The notes under the pieces are model-generated. The model ran no database searches and was not told the DNA's origin. It was given only the letters and a program-made list of their open reading frames with translations. Position numbers and translations under genes: made by a program. Of a stretch of DNA of 64,000 nucleotides, positions 35,365-44,756 are shown piece by piece. The first letter of the stretch is position 1; each line of letters begins with the position of its first letter. Origin of the DNA: Martinezella rhizogenes (lineage in GTDB: Bacteria; Pseudomonadota; Alphaproteobacteria; Rhizobiales; Rhizobiaceae); assembly GCF_007002745.1 (NCBI RefSeq), contig NZ_SGNY01000002.1:744001-808000 (forward strand), read 5' to 3'.

Positions 35365-36300
35365 GTGGCCATCAACTTCACCTTCCCCGTTCGGCTGCTG
35401 GCGGCAGCGGCCTTCAGCCTTGGCGCAATGACCGCGGGCGCGCAGGAAATGACGATCAAGCACGCGCAGGGCGAAACCGTGCTGAAAGCGGCACCGAAGA
35501 AGGTTCTGGTTCTGGATATTCCCTCGCTCGACAATCTCGATGCGCTGGGCGTCGAGCCGACAGGCGTCGTCGGCTCCAACCTGCCGGCCTATCTGCAGAA
35601 ATATGCCGACGGCAAATATCTGAAGGTCGGTACGCTGTTCGAGCCCGATTACGAGGCGATCAATGCGGCTGAAGCCGATCTCGTCATCGTCGGCGGCCGT
35701 TCGCGGGCGAAATATCCTGACGTTTCGAAGATCACGCCCGCCATCGACATGTCGATCGATTCCAAGGAATTCATCAACAGCGTCAAAGGCAACATCACCA
35801 AGCTCGGCGATATCTTCGGCAAGCAGGAAGAAGCAAAGAAGCTCGACGCCGCCCTCGACGAAAAAGTCGCCAGGCTGAAAGAGATCGCCCCGAATTCCGG
35901 CACGGCGATGATCCTCCTCACCAATGCCGGCAAGGTCGGCGTGTATGGCCCGAGCTCGCGCACCGGCTGGCTGCACACCGAAATCGGCTTCAAGCCGGTC
36001 GCCGCCGACATTGATGACCGCTTCGACCGCGGCGACGTCGTATCCTTCGAATATCTGGCCGAGGTCAATCCCGAGTGGCTGTTCGTGATCGACCGTGACG
36101 CCGGCATCGGCCGCGCCACGGACCCCGGCAAGGCCGCCGCGCAGGTGCTGGACAACGAACTGATCCACCAGACCAATGCCTGGAAGAAAAAGCAGATCGT
36201 CTATCTCGATCCCCAGGCGGCCTATATCGTCAGCAGCGGTTATACCGCGCTCTCCACCCTGCTCGATCAGGTCTACAAGGCCGTCTCCGAGAAGAAGTAA
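35365..36300 (+). CDS. Ferric-siderophore periplasmic binding protein (YclQ/FatB/CeuE-like)
   Basis: A 311-residue class III binding protein read from GTG 35365 (AAGGGA upstream). The signal peptide ends GAQ (about 27). KKVLVLDIPSLDNLDALGVE, FEPDYEAINAAEADLVIVGGR and GVYGPSSRTGWLHTEIGFKP are typical of petrobactin/anguibactin/enterobactin-type catecholate siderophore receptors of the YclQ and FatB group. It feeds the following two permeases. A partial terminator separates it from them and would give excess binding protein. Confidence 0.88.
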   Translation: MAINFTFPVRLLAAAAFSLGAMTAGAQEMTIKHAQGETVLKAAPKKVLVLDIPSLDNLDALGVEPTGVVGSNLPAYLQKYADGKYLKVGTLFEPDYEAINAAEADLVIVGGRSRAKYPDVSKITPAIDMSIDSKEFINSVKGNITKLGDIFGKQEEAKKLDAALDEKVARLKEIAPNSGTAMILLTNAGKVGVYGPSSRTGWLHTEIGFKPVAADIDDRFDRGDVVSFEYLAEVNPEWLFVIDRDAGIGRATDPGKAAAQVLDNELIHQTNAWKKKQIVYLDPQAAYIVSSGYTALSTLLDQVYKAVSEKK

Positions 36301-36321
36301 CCCCTGCCAAATATCATCAGG

Positions 36322-36360
36322 GCTCCCGATGGCTTGAGGCCGCCGGGAGCTTTCGTCTTT
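36322..36360 (+). terminator. Partial terminator between binding-protein and permease genes
   Basis: gctcccg (36322-36328) / cgggagc (36344-36350) with an inner ggc/gcc, followed by tttcgtctttt. The broken T run suggests attenuation rather than full stop, giving more binding protein than permease. Confidence 0.55.
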
Positions 36361-36376
36361 TCCGGAAACTGCCAAC

Positions 36377-37342
36377 GTGAAGTCCCTTTCACTGATATCA
36401 GCCCTTCTTCTGGCCTTGACGCTCGCCATCGTCAGCCTGTTTGTCGGCGTGAGCGACGTTTCGCTCACAACGCTCTTTTCGCCTGATACGAGCGCGGATG
36501 CGCTGCGCGTGCTGCTCGTCAGCCGCATTCCGCGCACGCTGGCGTTGATCTTGGCCGGCAGCTCGATGGCGATTGCCGGTCTCATCATGCAGATGCTGGT
36601 GCGCAACCGCTTCGTGGAACCTTCGACGGCCGGCACGACCGAATCCGCCGGTCTCGGCCTTCTCGTCGTCACCCTGTTTGCACCCGAAACGCCGATCTTC
36701 GGCAAGATGCTGGTGGCAGCCGTTTTCGCGCTCGCCGGCACGGCGCTTTTCCTGCGTATCCTGAGACAGGTGCCGCTGCGCGATGTGCTGCTGGTGCCGC
36801 TGATCGGCATCATGCTCGGCGGCGTCATTTCCGCCGTCACCACGTTCTTCGCCTATCGTTTCGACCTGCTGCAATCGCTCGGCGCATGGATGACCGGCGA
36901 TTTTTCCGGCGTGCTGCGCGGCCGGTATGAATTGCTGTGGGTCGGTTTCCTCTTCGCCATTGCCGCCTATCTCGCCGCCGACCGCTTCACCGTGGCCGGC
37001 ATGGGGCGCGACTTCACCACCAATCTCGGCCTCAACTACCGCCGGGTGATGGCGCTCGGCCTCACAATCGTTTCTCTGGTCAGCGCCGTCGTCGTCGTCA
37101 CCGTCGGCATGATCCCGTTTCTCGGCCTGATCGTACCGAATGTCGTCAGCCTGATGATCGGCGACAATATGCGCCGCTCCGTGCCCTGGGTGGCAACGCT
37201 TGGCGCGGTCTTCGTGCTTTCCTGCGACATCATCGGTCGGACCGTGCGCGCGCCATACGAGATACCGATCGGCACCGTGGTCGGCGTCATCGGCAGCGCG
37301 CTGTTCCTCTATCTCCTGCTGCGGAAACGCCACCATGCGTGA
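36377..37342 (+). CDS. Siderophore ABC transporter permease 1 (FecCD family, YclN-like)
   Basis: A 321-residue permease with about nine helices. RIPRTLALILAGSSMAIAGLIMQ is the standard FecCD entry helix, EPSTAGTTESAGLG follows, and GMIPFLGLIVPNVVSLMIG is the ATPase-contact loop. It pairs with the next permease; the start codon of that gene lies 8 bases before this stop. Confidence 0.9.
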   Translation: MKSLSLISALLLALTLAIVSLFVGVSDVSLTTLFSPDTSADALRVLLVSRIPRTLALILAGSSMAIAGLIMQMLVRNRFVEPSTAGTTESAGLGLLVVTLFAPETPIFGKMLVAAVFALAGTALFLRILRQVPLRDVLLVPLIGIMLGGVISAVTTFFAYRFDLLQSLGAWMTGDFSGVLRGRYELLWVGFLFAIAAYLAADRFTVAGMGRDFTTNLGLNYRRVMALGLTIVSLVSAVVVVTVGMIPFLGLIVPNVVSLMIGDNMRRSVPWVATLGAVFVLSCDIIGRTVRAPYEIPIGTVVGVIGSALFLYLLLRKRHHA

Positions 37343-38303
37343 GAGACATCCCGACCGGCGTGCAAAAACCGTTCTGCTCGTGCTCGCGGCATTCGCACTC
37401 ATCTCCATGGCCGCCTTCATGACACTCGGCGCAAAAGGGAGCTGGAGCTTCGTACTGCCGTTTCGCGGCATCAAGCTTCTGTCGCTCTTGCTGGTGGCCT
37501 ATGCCATCGCCGTCTCCACGGTGCTGTTCCAGACCGTCACAAACAATCGCATCCTCACCCCTTCGGTGATGGGTTTCGATTCGCTTTACGTGCTGATGCA
37601 GACCGGGCTGATCTTCGTCTTCGGCTCGGCAACCGTTGTCATGATCGATCCGCAGCTGAAGTTCATCGTTGAAACCGCGCTGCTCGTCACCTTTTCCGCC
37701 CTGCTCTATCGCTGGCTTTTCGTTGGCGCGGAACGCAGCCTGCATCTTCTCGTACTGGTCGGCATCGTCTTCGGCGTCTTTTTCCGCAGCCTCTCGGGCT
37801 TCATGCAGCGCGTGCTCGACCCGAACGAATATACGGTGCTGCAGGACGTGCTCTTCGCCAGCTTCAACTCCATCGATCCCACGCTTCTGACGATCTCGGC
37901 GATCATCATCGGTGTCGTGACCATCATCGGGCTGCGCCTCCTGCACACGCTCGACGTCCTCTCGCTTGGCCGGGCAACGGCCATCAGCCTTGGCGTCGAC
38001 TATAAACGCACGGTCACGATCATCCTCGTGCTGGTCTCCGTGCTCGTCGCCGTCTCAACCGCGCTCGTCGGCCCGGTCATGTTCTTCGGCCTGCTGGTCG
38101 CCGCCCTTGCCCATTATCTCACCGGCAACAGCAAACACGCCTATGTGCTGCCGGCGGCGATCCTCATCGCCATAATCTGCCTCGTTGGTGGCCAGGTGGT
38201 GCTGGAGCGGGTCTTCGCCTTCGATACGGCGCTTTCCATCATCATCGAATTTCTGGGCGGCATCGTCTTTATCGGTCTTATTTTGAAGCGGGGTGCGCGA
38301 TGA
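37335..38303 (+). CDS. Siderophore ABC transporter permease 2 (FecCD family, YclO-like)
   Basis: A 322-residue permease beginning MRERHPDRRAKTVLLVLAAF. FQTVTNNRILTPSVMGFDSLYV and ALVGPVMFFGLLVAALAHYL are the family motifs, the second being the coupling loop. Start ATG 37335 overlaps permease 1 by 8 bases; the stop overlaps the ATPase start (ATGA). Confidence 0.9.
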   Translation: MRERHPDRRAKTVLLVLAAFALISMAAFMTLGAKGSWSFVLPFRGIKLLSLLLVAYAIAVSTVLFQTVTNNRILTPSVMGFDSLYVLMQTGLIFVFGSATVVMIDPQLKFIVETALLVTFSALLYRWLFVGAERSLHLLVLVGIVFGVFFRSLSGFMQRVLDPNEYTVLQDVLFASFNSIDPTLLTISAIIIGVVTIIGLRLLHTLDVLSLGRATAISLGVDYKRTVTIILVLVSVLVAVSTALVGPVMFFGLLVAALAHYLTGNSKHAYVLPAAILIAIICLVGGQVVLERVFAFDTALSIIIEFLGGIVFIGLILKRGAR

Positions 38304-39058
38304 TCATCGCCAGTCAGATCAGCAAATCCTATGGCGATACGCTCGTCGTCGACGGCGTCTCCGTCTCCATTCCGGCAGGCGGCGTCACCTCGATCATCGG
38401 CCCGAACGGGGCGGGAAAATCCACGCTGCTTTCCATCGTCGCGCGGCTGATGTCCATGGACGCAGGAACCGTGACGGTGGACGGTCTGGATGTGAGCAAG
38501 ACCGCTTCCGATACGCTGGCAAAACGCCTCTCGATCCTGCGGCAAGACAACCACATTTCCTCGCGCCTGACGGTGCGCGATCTCGTCGGTTTCGGCCGTT
38601 ATCCCTATTCCAAGGGTCGCCCGACCATCGAGGACAAGGTCCATATCGATCGGGCGCTGGAATATCTCAATCTCGAACCGCTGGCCGGCCGCTTTCTGGA
38701 CGAGCTTTCCGGCGGCCAGCGCCAGCGCGCCTTCGTGGCCATGGTTCTGTGTCAGGACACGGATTATGTGCTGCTCGACGAGCCGCTCAACAATCTCGAC
38801 ATGAAACATGCCTCCAGCATGATGAAGATCATGCGCAAGGCAGCCGACGAATTGAAGAAGACCGTGGTTCTGGTGCTGCACGACATCAACTTCGCCTCCT
38901 GGTATTCCGACACCATCATCGCCATGCGCGAGGGCCGCATCTGCCATCAGGGACCGGCGCAAGAAATCATCCGCCCGGAGATTCTCAAGGACATCTACGA
39001 CATGCCGATCCGCGTCGAGGACATAGACGGCCGGCGCATCTGCCTGTTTTACGAATGA
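38300..39058 (+). CDS. Siderophore ABC transporter ATP-binding protein (YclP-like)
   Basis: A 252-residue ATPase: Walker A GPNGAGKST (about 35-43), signature LSGGQRQRAF, Walker B YVLLDEPLNNLD, switch VLHDINFA. It energises the two permeases. The four-gene operon ends here without an obvious terminator; dps starts 122 bases on. Confidence 0.93.
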   Translation: MIIASQISKSYGDTLVVDGVSVSIPAGGVTSIIGPNGAGKSTLLSIVARLMSMDAGTVTVDGLDVSKTASDTLAKRLSILRQDNHISSRLTVRDLVGFGRYPYSKGRPTIEDKVHIDRALEYLNLEPLAGRFLDELSGGQRQRAFVAMVLCQDTDYVLLDEPLNNLDMKHASSMMKIMRKAADELKKTVVLVLHDINFASWYSDTIIAMREGRICHQGPAQEIIRPEILKDIYDMPIRVEDIDGRRICLFYE

Positions 39059-39180
39059 CCTGATGATTGCGCAGGATTTTTGCCGCTGCAGTGCTTAACA
39101 TGGAACAGGGCCACAGGCCCGGACGTTAATCGACAGACTTTTCCAAAGCGGCATTCCGTCCGCAACTTCAGGAGACATCG

Positions 39181-39669
39181 ATGAAGACGCACAAGACGAA
39201 AAACGATCTGCCTTCCAACGCGAAATCGACCGTGATCGGCATTCTGAATGAATCGCTCGCCTCGGTGATCGACCTTGCGCTTATCACCAAGCAGGCGCAC
39301 TGGAACCTGAAAGGCCCGCAATTCATCGCCGTCCACGAACTTCTCGACACTTTCCGCACCCAGCTCGACAATCACGGCGACACGATTGCCGAACGCGTCG
39401 TGCAGCTTGGCGGCACGGCGCTGGGCAGCCTGCAAGACGTCTCCTCAACGACGAAGCTCAAGGCCTATCCGACCGATATCTATAAAATCCACGACCATCT
39501 CGACGCTCTGATCGAGCGTTATGGTGAGGTGGCAAACATGATCCGCAAGGCGATCGACGATTCCGACGAGGCCGGCGATCCGACGACAGCCGACATCTTC
39601 ACCGCCGCCTCGCGCGATCTCGACAAATCCCTGTGGTTTCTCGAAGCACACGTACAGGAAAAGAGCTGA
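39181..39669 (+). CDS. dps: DNA-protecting ferritin-like protein Dps
   Basis: A 162-residue Dps. KQAHWNLKGPQFIAVHELLD and RTQLDNHGDTIAERVVQLGG hold the His, Asp and Glu residues of the ferroxidase centre between subunits. The dodecamer oxidises Fe(II) with peroxide and stores iron. A strong terminator follows. The iron transporter directly upstream is a sensible context; no overlap or shared promoter is evident. Confidence 0.95.
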   Translation: MKTHKTKNDLPSNAKSTVIGILNESLASVIDLALITKQAHWNLKGPQFIAVHELLDTFRTQLDNHGDTIAERVVQLGGTALGSLQDVSSTTKLKAYPTDIYKIHDHLDALIERYGEVANMIRKAIDDSDEAGDPTTADIFTAASRDLDKSLWFLEAHVQEKS

Positions 39670-39703
39670 GCCAAAGGCATTTGCAGCCGGCTCATCACAG
39701 CAA

Positions 39704-39732
39704 AGCGCCCGAGAGACTCGGGCGCTTTTTTC
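39704..39732 (+). terminator. Intrinsic terminator of dps
   Basis: agcgcccgag (39704-39713) / ctcgggcgct (39717-39726), loop aga, then tttttt. Confidence 0.93.
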
Positions 39733-39747
39733 GTAAAGATGATGCCA

Positions 39748-39969
39748 TCAATGGCGGCGCAGAACCGCAAGCCCTATGTCGCGCAACATCTCATGATCCA
39801 GAATGCCGCGCTGGGCGCTGCGGATCAAAATTGCTGCACATTCATTGGCAACATGGCTGCTGCGATCTTGAAGGCACTCGAAACAAACACCATCGAAAAT
39901 ATTCTGCAGATCGGTGATTTGTTCTGGCGACAATTGTGCGCCGACTCTTTCAAAAGCTGCGTACGACAA
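39748..39969 (-). CDS. Small cytoplasmic protein, TTG start
   Basis: A 73-residue protein (SYAAFERVGAQLSPEQITDL opening after the start residue, then IFDGVCFECLQDRSSH). TTG 39969 is preceded by GGGAGGATGAGCC, a strong ribosome site 7 bases away; no other in-frame start is available. Composition suggests a helical soluble protein with two Cys four residues apart (CFEC). No family is known to me. It ends 16 bases past the dps terminator on the opposite strand. Confidence 0.55.
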   Translation of the reverse strand: MSYAAFERVGAQLSPEQITDLQNIFDGVCFECLQDRSSHVANECAAILIRSAQRGILDHEMLRDIGLAVLRRH

Positions 39970-40343
39970 GGCTCATCCTCCCGATGATGATATGCCAAGT
40001 ATCGTTTCTTTTTTTCGTGGGCATCAATTTTGTACACCCGAACGAATCACTTGTCGAATCAGATTTTAACCAAATGTAAACAGGTTATTTTCTGCACTAC
40101 CGGTTATCCGCGCGCCTTCTGCCGTGGCAATAAAGACCATCAGAAACAAAGCTTTCGCCCGCCCCTGACTGCATATGGCGCTGCCTCCGGCGCGCCCCCT
40201 CGAATAAAGCAGCAGCCGGAAGGATTTCCACCGAAACCGCAAAAGAAACTATTGCATTCCAAAATCGATTGAGCGATATAGCACCCGTCGCCGAACTTCG
40301 GCGGTCCGCAGTCCAGCGAACTACCCCGGACCAGCGGTTTTGA
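39970..40343. other. 374-base intergenic region before tRNA-Gly
   Basis: AT-rich at 39990-40110, likely the promoter of the small minus-strand gene, then GC-rich DNA leading to the tRNA. A frame at 40030-40272 has no ribosome site and no sign of being a gene. Confidence 0.55.
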
Positions 40344-40418
40344 GCGGGTGTAGCTCAGGGGTAGAGCACAACCTTGCCAAGGTTGGGGTCGAGGGTTCAA
40401 ATCCCTTCGCCCGCTCCA
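40344..40418 (+). tRNA. tRNA-Gly (GCC)
   Basis: A 75-base tRNA ending in encoded CCA. Acceptor arm gcgggtg / cgcccgc (one G-T pair), D loop agctcaggggtagagc, anticodon GCC at 40376-40378 in stem caacc/ggttg, T loop ggttcaaatc, then discriminator T and CCA. A T run follows at 40420-40424. Confidence 0.97.
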
Positions 40419-40571
40419 GTTTTTCCGGATCGATAAGTAAAGATTTGCGCAGCTTGTTGTGCCGGGTGATCATTCTGGCAAGCCCGGATGCGTGACCAAT
40501 TTCGGCCTTCGTGGCGGTTTCCCGCACATGCATGAAACCGGGAGGAGTTGGCCCCTCCCGGCTGTCACGAT

Positions 40572-41405
40572 TCAGGCAGCTTCATCCCACACGGGCGCCA
40601 GCCCATCCGGCGAGACGATACGGCCATCCGGTTTGGCGAGAGCGTGGATCGCCGCCATTTCATCAGCCGACAGCGCAAAATCGAAAATCGCCAGGTTTTC
40701 ATCAACCCGGGCTTCATTGACGGTTTTGGAGAGAGCAACAACGCCCTCCTGCTGTACCAGCCAGCGCAACACCACCTGCGCCACGGATTTACCCCGGCTT
40801 GCGGCGATATCCTTCAGCACCGGATCGGCAAAGACCTTACCGTCAGCCATGCCGTAATAACCGGTGACCGACATGCCCGCTTCTCTGGCAGCCGCCATCA
40901 CCGCGCCCTGATCGATATAAGGATGGTATTCGATCTGATTGGTGACGATCGGCGCTTTGGAGAGCTTCACCGCTTCGGCCATCAGCACCGTATTGAAGTT
41001 GGAAATGCCGATATGGCGCACCTTGCCGGCCTGCCGGACCTCGTTCAGCGCGCCGATCTGCTCGGAGAGCGCCACCGCCTCGTTCGGCCAGTGCAAAAGC
41101 AGCAGATCGACATAATCGGTCTTCAGCTTTTTCAGGCTTTCATCAACCGAGGCGAGGAAAGCATCGTGCCGGTAATTCTCGACCCAGACCTTGGTGGTGA
41201 GGAAGATATCACCCCGTGCCACGCCGGAGCCGGCGATGGCCTCACCCACTTCGGCCTCGTTGCCGTAAATCTGGGCCGTGTCGATATGGCGAAAACCGGC
41301 TTTCAGCGCGTGCGGAACGATGCGCAGGACATCCGGGCCGGGAATGCGGAAGGTGCCGAAGCCGAGCGCCTGAATGGAAGCGCCATTGGCGGTAACGTCA
41401 AACAT
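40572..41405 (-). CDS. Aldo/keto reductase (2,5-diketo-D-gluconate-reductase-like)
   Basis: A 277-residue AKR with the full catalytic set: Asp42 and Tyr47 (HIDTAQIYGNE), Lys72 (TTKVW) and His105 (LLLHWPN). GISNFNTVLM and NQIEYHPYI are further landmarks, as in the AKR5 group. It reduces aldehydes or ketones with NADPH. It lies 66 bases downstream of an MFS exporter on the same strand, probably cotranscribed. Confidence 0.92.
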   Translation of the reverse strand: MFDVTANGASIQALGFGTFRIPGPDVLRIVPHALKAGFRHIDTAQIYGNEAEVGEAIAGSGVARGDIFLTTKVWVENYRHDAFLASVDESLKKLKTDYVDLLLLHWPNEAVALSEQIGALNEVRQAGKVRHIGISNFNTVLMAEAVKLSKAPIVTNQIEYHPYIDQGAVMAAAREAGMSVTGYYGMADGKVFADPVLKDIAASRGKSVAQVVLRWLVQQEGVVALSKTVNEARVDENLAIFDFALSADEMAAIHALAKPDGRIVSPDGLAPVWDEAA

Positions 41406-41471
41406 ATATTTTCTCCTGTGATATTGCCCGGCCAGCCCCAGGGGAATGGCCGGGAATTGGGTGTGAAAAGC

Positions 41472-42653
41472 TCAAGCGGTTTTCAGCGTCAGTGCGGCGC
41501 GGCGATCAAGAGCGCTGCTCCAGAGGGTCAGCAGCAGGGCGACGGCGACGAGGATCGCGCCGACCCATGGGGTTGCGGCAAGGCCCATCGGCGATTCCAC
41601 CACCAGACCACCGAGCCATGCGCCGATGGCGATGCCGAGATTGAAGGCGGCGATGTTGAGCGCCGAGGCAACATCGACCGCGCCGGGGCGGTGCTCCTTG
41701 GCCAGTTGCACCACGTAAAGCTGCAGGCCGGGAACATTGGCGAAGGACAGGAAACCGAGCGCGGCAAGTGTGATGAGCGTCAGCACCGGCGAGACAGCCG
41801 TGAAGGAAAAGACGAGCAACACGATGGACTGCGCCAGGAAGAGGCCGATCAGCGCCTTGACAGGGTTATGGTTGGCGATCTTTCCGCCGCCGATATTGCC
41901 GGCGGCAATGGCGATGCCGTAAAGCACGAGGATCAGGCTGACGCTCTTTTCCGAAAAACCGGTTACGTCCTGCAGGATCGGCGCAAGGAAGGTGAAGGCG
42001 ACAAAGGTGCCGCCGTAACCGAGCGCGGTCATGGCAAAAACGATGAGCAGACGACCGGAACCGAGAACGCGGACCTGATCGAGCAGGCTGGCAGGCGGCG
42101 CCTTCTTGAGCGTGTTCGGCAGAAGGGCGGCAATGCCGAAGAAGGCGATGACACCAAGCCCGGCAACGGCCCAGAAGGTCGCGCGCCAACCAAACACCTG
42201 ACCAATATAGGTGCCGAGCGGAACGCCGGTGACGATGGCGACCGTCAGACCCATGAACATCATGGCAATCGCCGAACCACGACGGTTTTCCGGCACGAGA
42301 TCCGCGGCAATCGTTGCGCCGACCGAGAAAAAGACGCCATGGGCAAAGGCGGCGATGACGCGGGCAACGAGCAACATCTCGTAGCTGGGAGAAAGCGCCG
42401 CAGCGCTGTTGCCGATGATGAACAGGGCCATCAGTCCAAGCAGCAACGGTTTCCTTTCAATCTTTCCGGTCAGCGCCGTCAGGATCGGCGCACCGAAGGT
42501 GACGCCCAGCGCGTAAACGCTGACGATGAGGCCGGCAAGCGGCAGGGTAATGTTGAGATCATTTGCCACCGTCGGCAGAAGGCCGACGATGACGAACTCC
42601 GTGGTGCCGATCGCATAGGCCGCGATCGTCAGGGCAAATATGGCCAATGGCAT
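41472..42653 (-). CDS. MFS exporter (AraJ/YdhP-like DHA1 family)
   Basis: A 393-residue protein of twelve helices. TTEFVIVGLLPTVANDLNIT opens TM1 and its loop; VYALGVTFGAPILTALTGKIERKP is the MFS motif A region; RVIAAFAHGVFFSVG and VTGVPLGTYIGQVFGWR follow. DHA1 relatives export sugars or drugs. It is divergent from a LysR gene with 159 bases between, the usual arrangement of a LysR regulator and its target. Confidence 0.9.
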   Translation of the reverse strand: MPLAIFALTIAAYAIGTTEFVIVGLLPTVANDLNITLPLAGLIVSVYALGVTFGAPILTALTGKIERKPLLLGLMALFIIGNSAAALSPSYEMLLVARVIAAFAHGVFFSVGATIAADLVPENRRGSAIAMMFMGLTVAIVTGVPLGTYIGQVFGWRATFWAVAGLGVIAFFGIAALLPNTLKKAPPASLLDQVRVLGSGRLLIVFAMTALGYGGTFVAFTFLAPILQDVTGFSEKSVSLILVLYGIAIAAGNIGGGKIANHNPVKALIGLFLAQSIVLLVFSFTAVSPVLTLITLAALGFLSFANVPGLQLYVVQLAKEHRPGAVDVASALNIAAFNLGIAIGAWLGGLVVESPMGLAATPWVGAILVAVALLLTLWSSALDRRAALTLKTA

Positions 42654-42812
42654 GACGAATACCTCTTCGCCCAGCGGGATCGCGGGCGTTCTGGACAGCG
42701 GTGCCGTCCGGTTGGATCAAATCTATGGACGCAATATGGGCGAAGGGGACTTGCATGATAATCGGCAAGGTTGGATAAATACCTTTGAATTGATTTCACA
42801 GGTGGTACGGCG

Positions 42813-43712
42813 ATGGACAATCGGGCCGGAGAAATGGAAGTCTTTGTGGCGGCAGCTGAACTCGGCAGTTTTTCCGCCGCAGGACGTCGGCTGAAACTGT
42901 CGCCCTCGGCGGTGAGCAAGCTCGTCACCCGCATTGAAGACCGCCTTGGCACCCGTCTTCTGGCCCGTTCCACCCGTGTGGTAACGCTGACACCGGAGGG
43001 GGAGGTTTACCTTTCCCGGGCACGGCGCATTCTGGCGGACATAGCCGAGACGGAACAGATCGTGGCGAGCGGCGGCAAGGTGATGCCGCGCGGCCTGCTG
43101 CGCGTCAACGCCACGCTGGGTTTCGGCGAACGTTATCTCCTGCCGCTCGCGCCTGAGTTCCTGTCGCTATATCCTGACATCGAGCTAGATATCTCACTGA
43201 CCGACGGCGTCATCAGCCTGATCGAGGAGCGCACCGATATCGCCATCCGCTCGGGCGCGATGGGCGATTCATCCCTGAAGGCGAGAAAGCTGAAAGAGGT
43301 GCGCCGGATCATCGTCGCCTCCCCCGCTTATATCGAAAAACACGGCATGCCGGAAAAACCGCAGGATCTGGCGCAGCACAATTGCTTCAGCTTCAATTTC
43401 AGCCGCAACCTCAATGAATGGCCGTTTCGTGATCCCGGCTCGGCGGAAGTCTATCGCCTTCCCGTCACCGGCAATGTCGCGGTCAACAGCGGCATGGCGA
43501 TGCGAAGGCTATGCCTGACGGGGTTAGGGCTCGGAAGGGTCGGCGAGTTTCATATCGAACCGGATATCGAGGCGGGCCTGCTGGTGCCGGTGCTAGAAGA
43601 CTATAATGCCGAAGAGATGGAAGTGATCCACGCGGTTTATGCCGGCCATGAGCACCTGGCCGCCCGCGTGCGCGCCTTCATCGATTTTGTCGCGGCAAGG
43701 GTCGGGCGGTGA
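42813..43712 (+). CDS. LysR-family transcriptional regulator, likely controlling the MFS/AKR pair
   Basis: A 299-residue regulator. The N-terminal helix-turn-helix has FVAAAELGSFSAAGRRLKLS and PSAVSKLVTRIEDRLGTRLL; the rest is the CrgA-type effector domain with LRVNATLGFGERYLLPLAPEF. Divergent position next to the MFS exporter suggests that its target is the exporter and reductase. It is convergent with the second LysR gene, 9 bases between their stops. Confidence 0.92.
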   Translation: MDNRAGEMEVFVAAAELGSFSAAGRRLKLSPSAVSKLVTRIEDRLGTRLLARSTRVVTLTPEGEVYLSRARRILADIAETEQIVASGGKVMPRGLLRVNATLGFGERYLLPLAPEFLSLYPDIELDISLTDGVISLIEERTDIAIRSGAMGDSSLKARKLKEVRRIIVASPAYIEKHGMPEKPQDLAQHNCFSFNFSRNLNEWPFRDPGSAEVYRLPVTGNVAVNSGMAMRRLCLTGLGLGRVGEFHIEPDIEAGLLVPVLEDYNAEEMEVIHAVYAGHEHLAARVRAFIDFVAARVGR

Positions 43713-43721
43713 TTGACCACC

Positions 43722-44621
43722 TCAGACCATGCCGTGCACCAGCTTGGCGAGCCAGTCGACAAAAACCCGCACCTTGTTAGTAACGTGCCGGGTCTGCGGA
43801 TAAACAACATAGATCGGCATGGCTTCGCGCTGCCATTCCGAAAGGACCGGCACCAGTTCGCCGCGCGCCAGGTGATCTTTCACCATGAAGATCGGCAATT
43901 GCACGATGCCCATGCCCGCCAGCGCGGCATTGAGATAAGTGCGGCTGTCATTGACGGATACCACATAATTCGGGGTCAGCTCGACGCTGCGCACACCATT
44001 GTCGAAGGAAGCCGGCATGATCTGGCCGGTGGTGGCATTGAGATAACCCACCGAATAATGATCCTTCTCCAGATCTTCGGGTTCGCGCGGCATGCCGAAA
44101 TTTTCGATGTAGGATGGCGAAGCGAATGTCTCGAACCTGAGTTCGCCCACTTTACGGGCAATCAGCGACTGATCGCGCAGCACGCCAACCCGGAGCGCAC
44201 AGTCGACATTTTCGGCAATATAGTCGACCAGCCGGTCACCTACGCCGAGATCGAGACGGATTTGCGGATAACGCTGGTAAAATTCGCAAAGATGTGGGAT
44301 AACCACGAGGTCCGCAAAGACACCCGCCATTTCCACACGCAACCGGCCGGATGGCTGCACCTGCGCGCTGGACATGCTACCATCAAGTTCTTCGATTTCC
44401 GATAAAATCTGTGAGGCTCGCTCATAATAGAGAGCGCCATCAGTCGTCAGCATCACCCGCCGCGTGGTGCGGTTGAGAAGCGTGGTCTGCAGATGCGCCT
44501 CCAGCGCCTGCACCATATTGGTAACCGTCGTTTTGGGCATGTTCAGCGCGGTGGCGGCGCGGCTGAAATTGCCGGTCTCGACGACGCGCGTGAAGACCCG
44601 CATGGCGGAAAGCTGATCCAT
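43722..44621 (-). CDS. LysR-family transcriptional regulator, likely controlling the RND operon
   Basis: A 299-residue regulator of the same subgroup as the neighbouring LysR: FTRVVETGNFSRAATALNMP and KTTVTNMVQALEAHL form the DNA-binding part, and RVEMAGVFADLVVIPHLCEF the effector domain. It is divergent from the pseudo-hydrolase and RND pump genes across an AT-rich 135-base gap, which probably holds its operator. Confidence 0.92.
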   Translation of the reverse strand: MDQLSAMRVFTRVVETGNFSRAATALNMPKTTVTNMVQALEAHLQTTLLNRTTRRVMLTTDGALYYERASQILSEIEELDGSMSSAQVQPSGRLRVEMAGVFADLVVIPHLCEFYQRYPQIRLDLGVGDRLVDYIAENVDCALRVGVLRDQSLIARKVGELRFETFASPSYIENFGMPREPEDLEKDHYSVGYLNATTGQIMPASFDNGVRSVELTPNYVVSVNDSRTYLNAALAGMGIVQLPIFMVKDHLARGELVPVLSEWQREAMPIYVVYPQTRHVTNKVRVFVDWLAKLVHGMV

Positions 44622-44756
44622 CGAAGCTATTATCCGTTTTTTTGGAATAGTGTTTTCATTTTGACGTACTTGATCGTTTTCTCTCGAACAATAATATGAA
44701 TTTCAGATTTTGCAAATATGGTGAACTGCCGATGGCGGTACACGGGACCGGATCAA

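Noticed and set aside
35239..36843. 534-residue open frame on the minus strand
   Set aside because: Runs through the siderophore binding-protein gene and the next permease, whose protein features are clear on the plus strand.
40030..40272. 80-residue frame before tRNA-Gly
   Set aside because: No ribosome site and no protein-like composition or family.
40548..42758. 736-residue open frame on the plus strand
   Set aside because: Antisense across both the aldo/keto reductase and the MFS exporter; spans a real intergenic gap.
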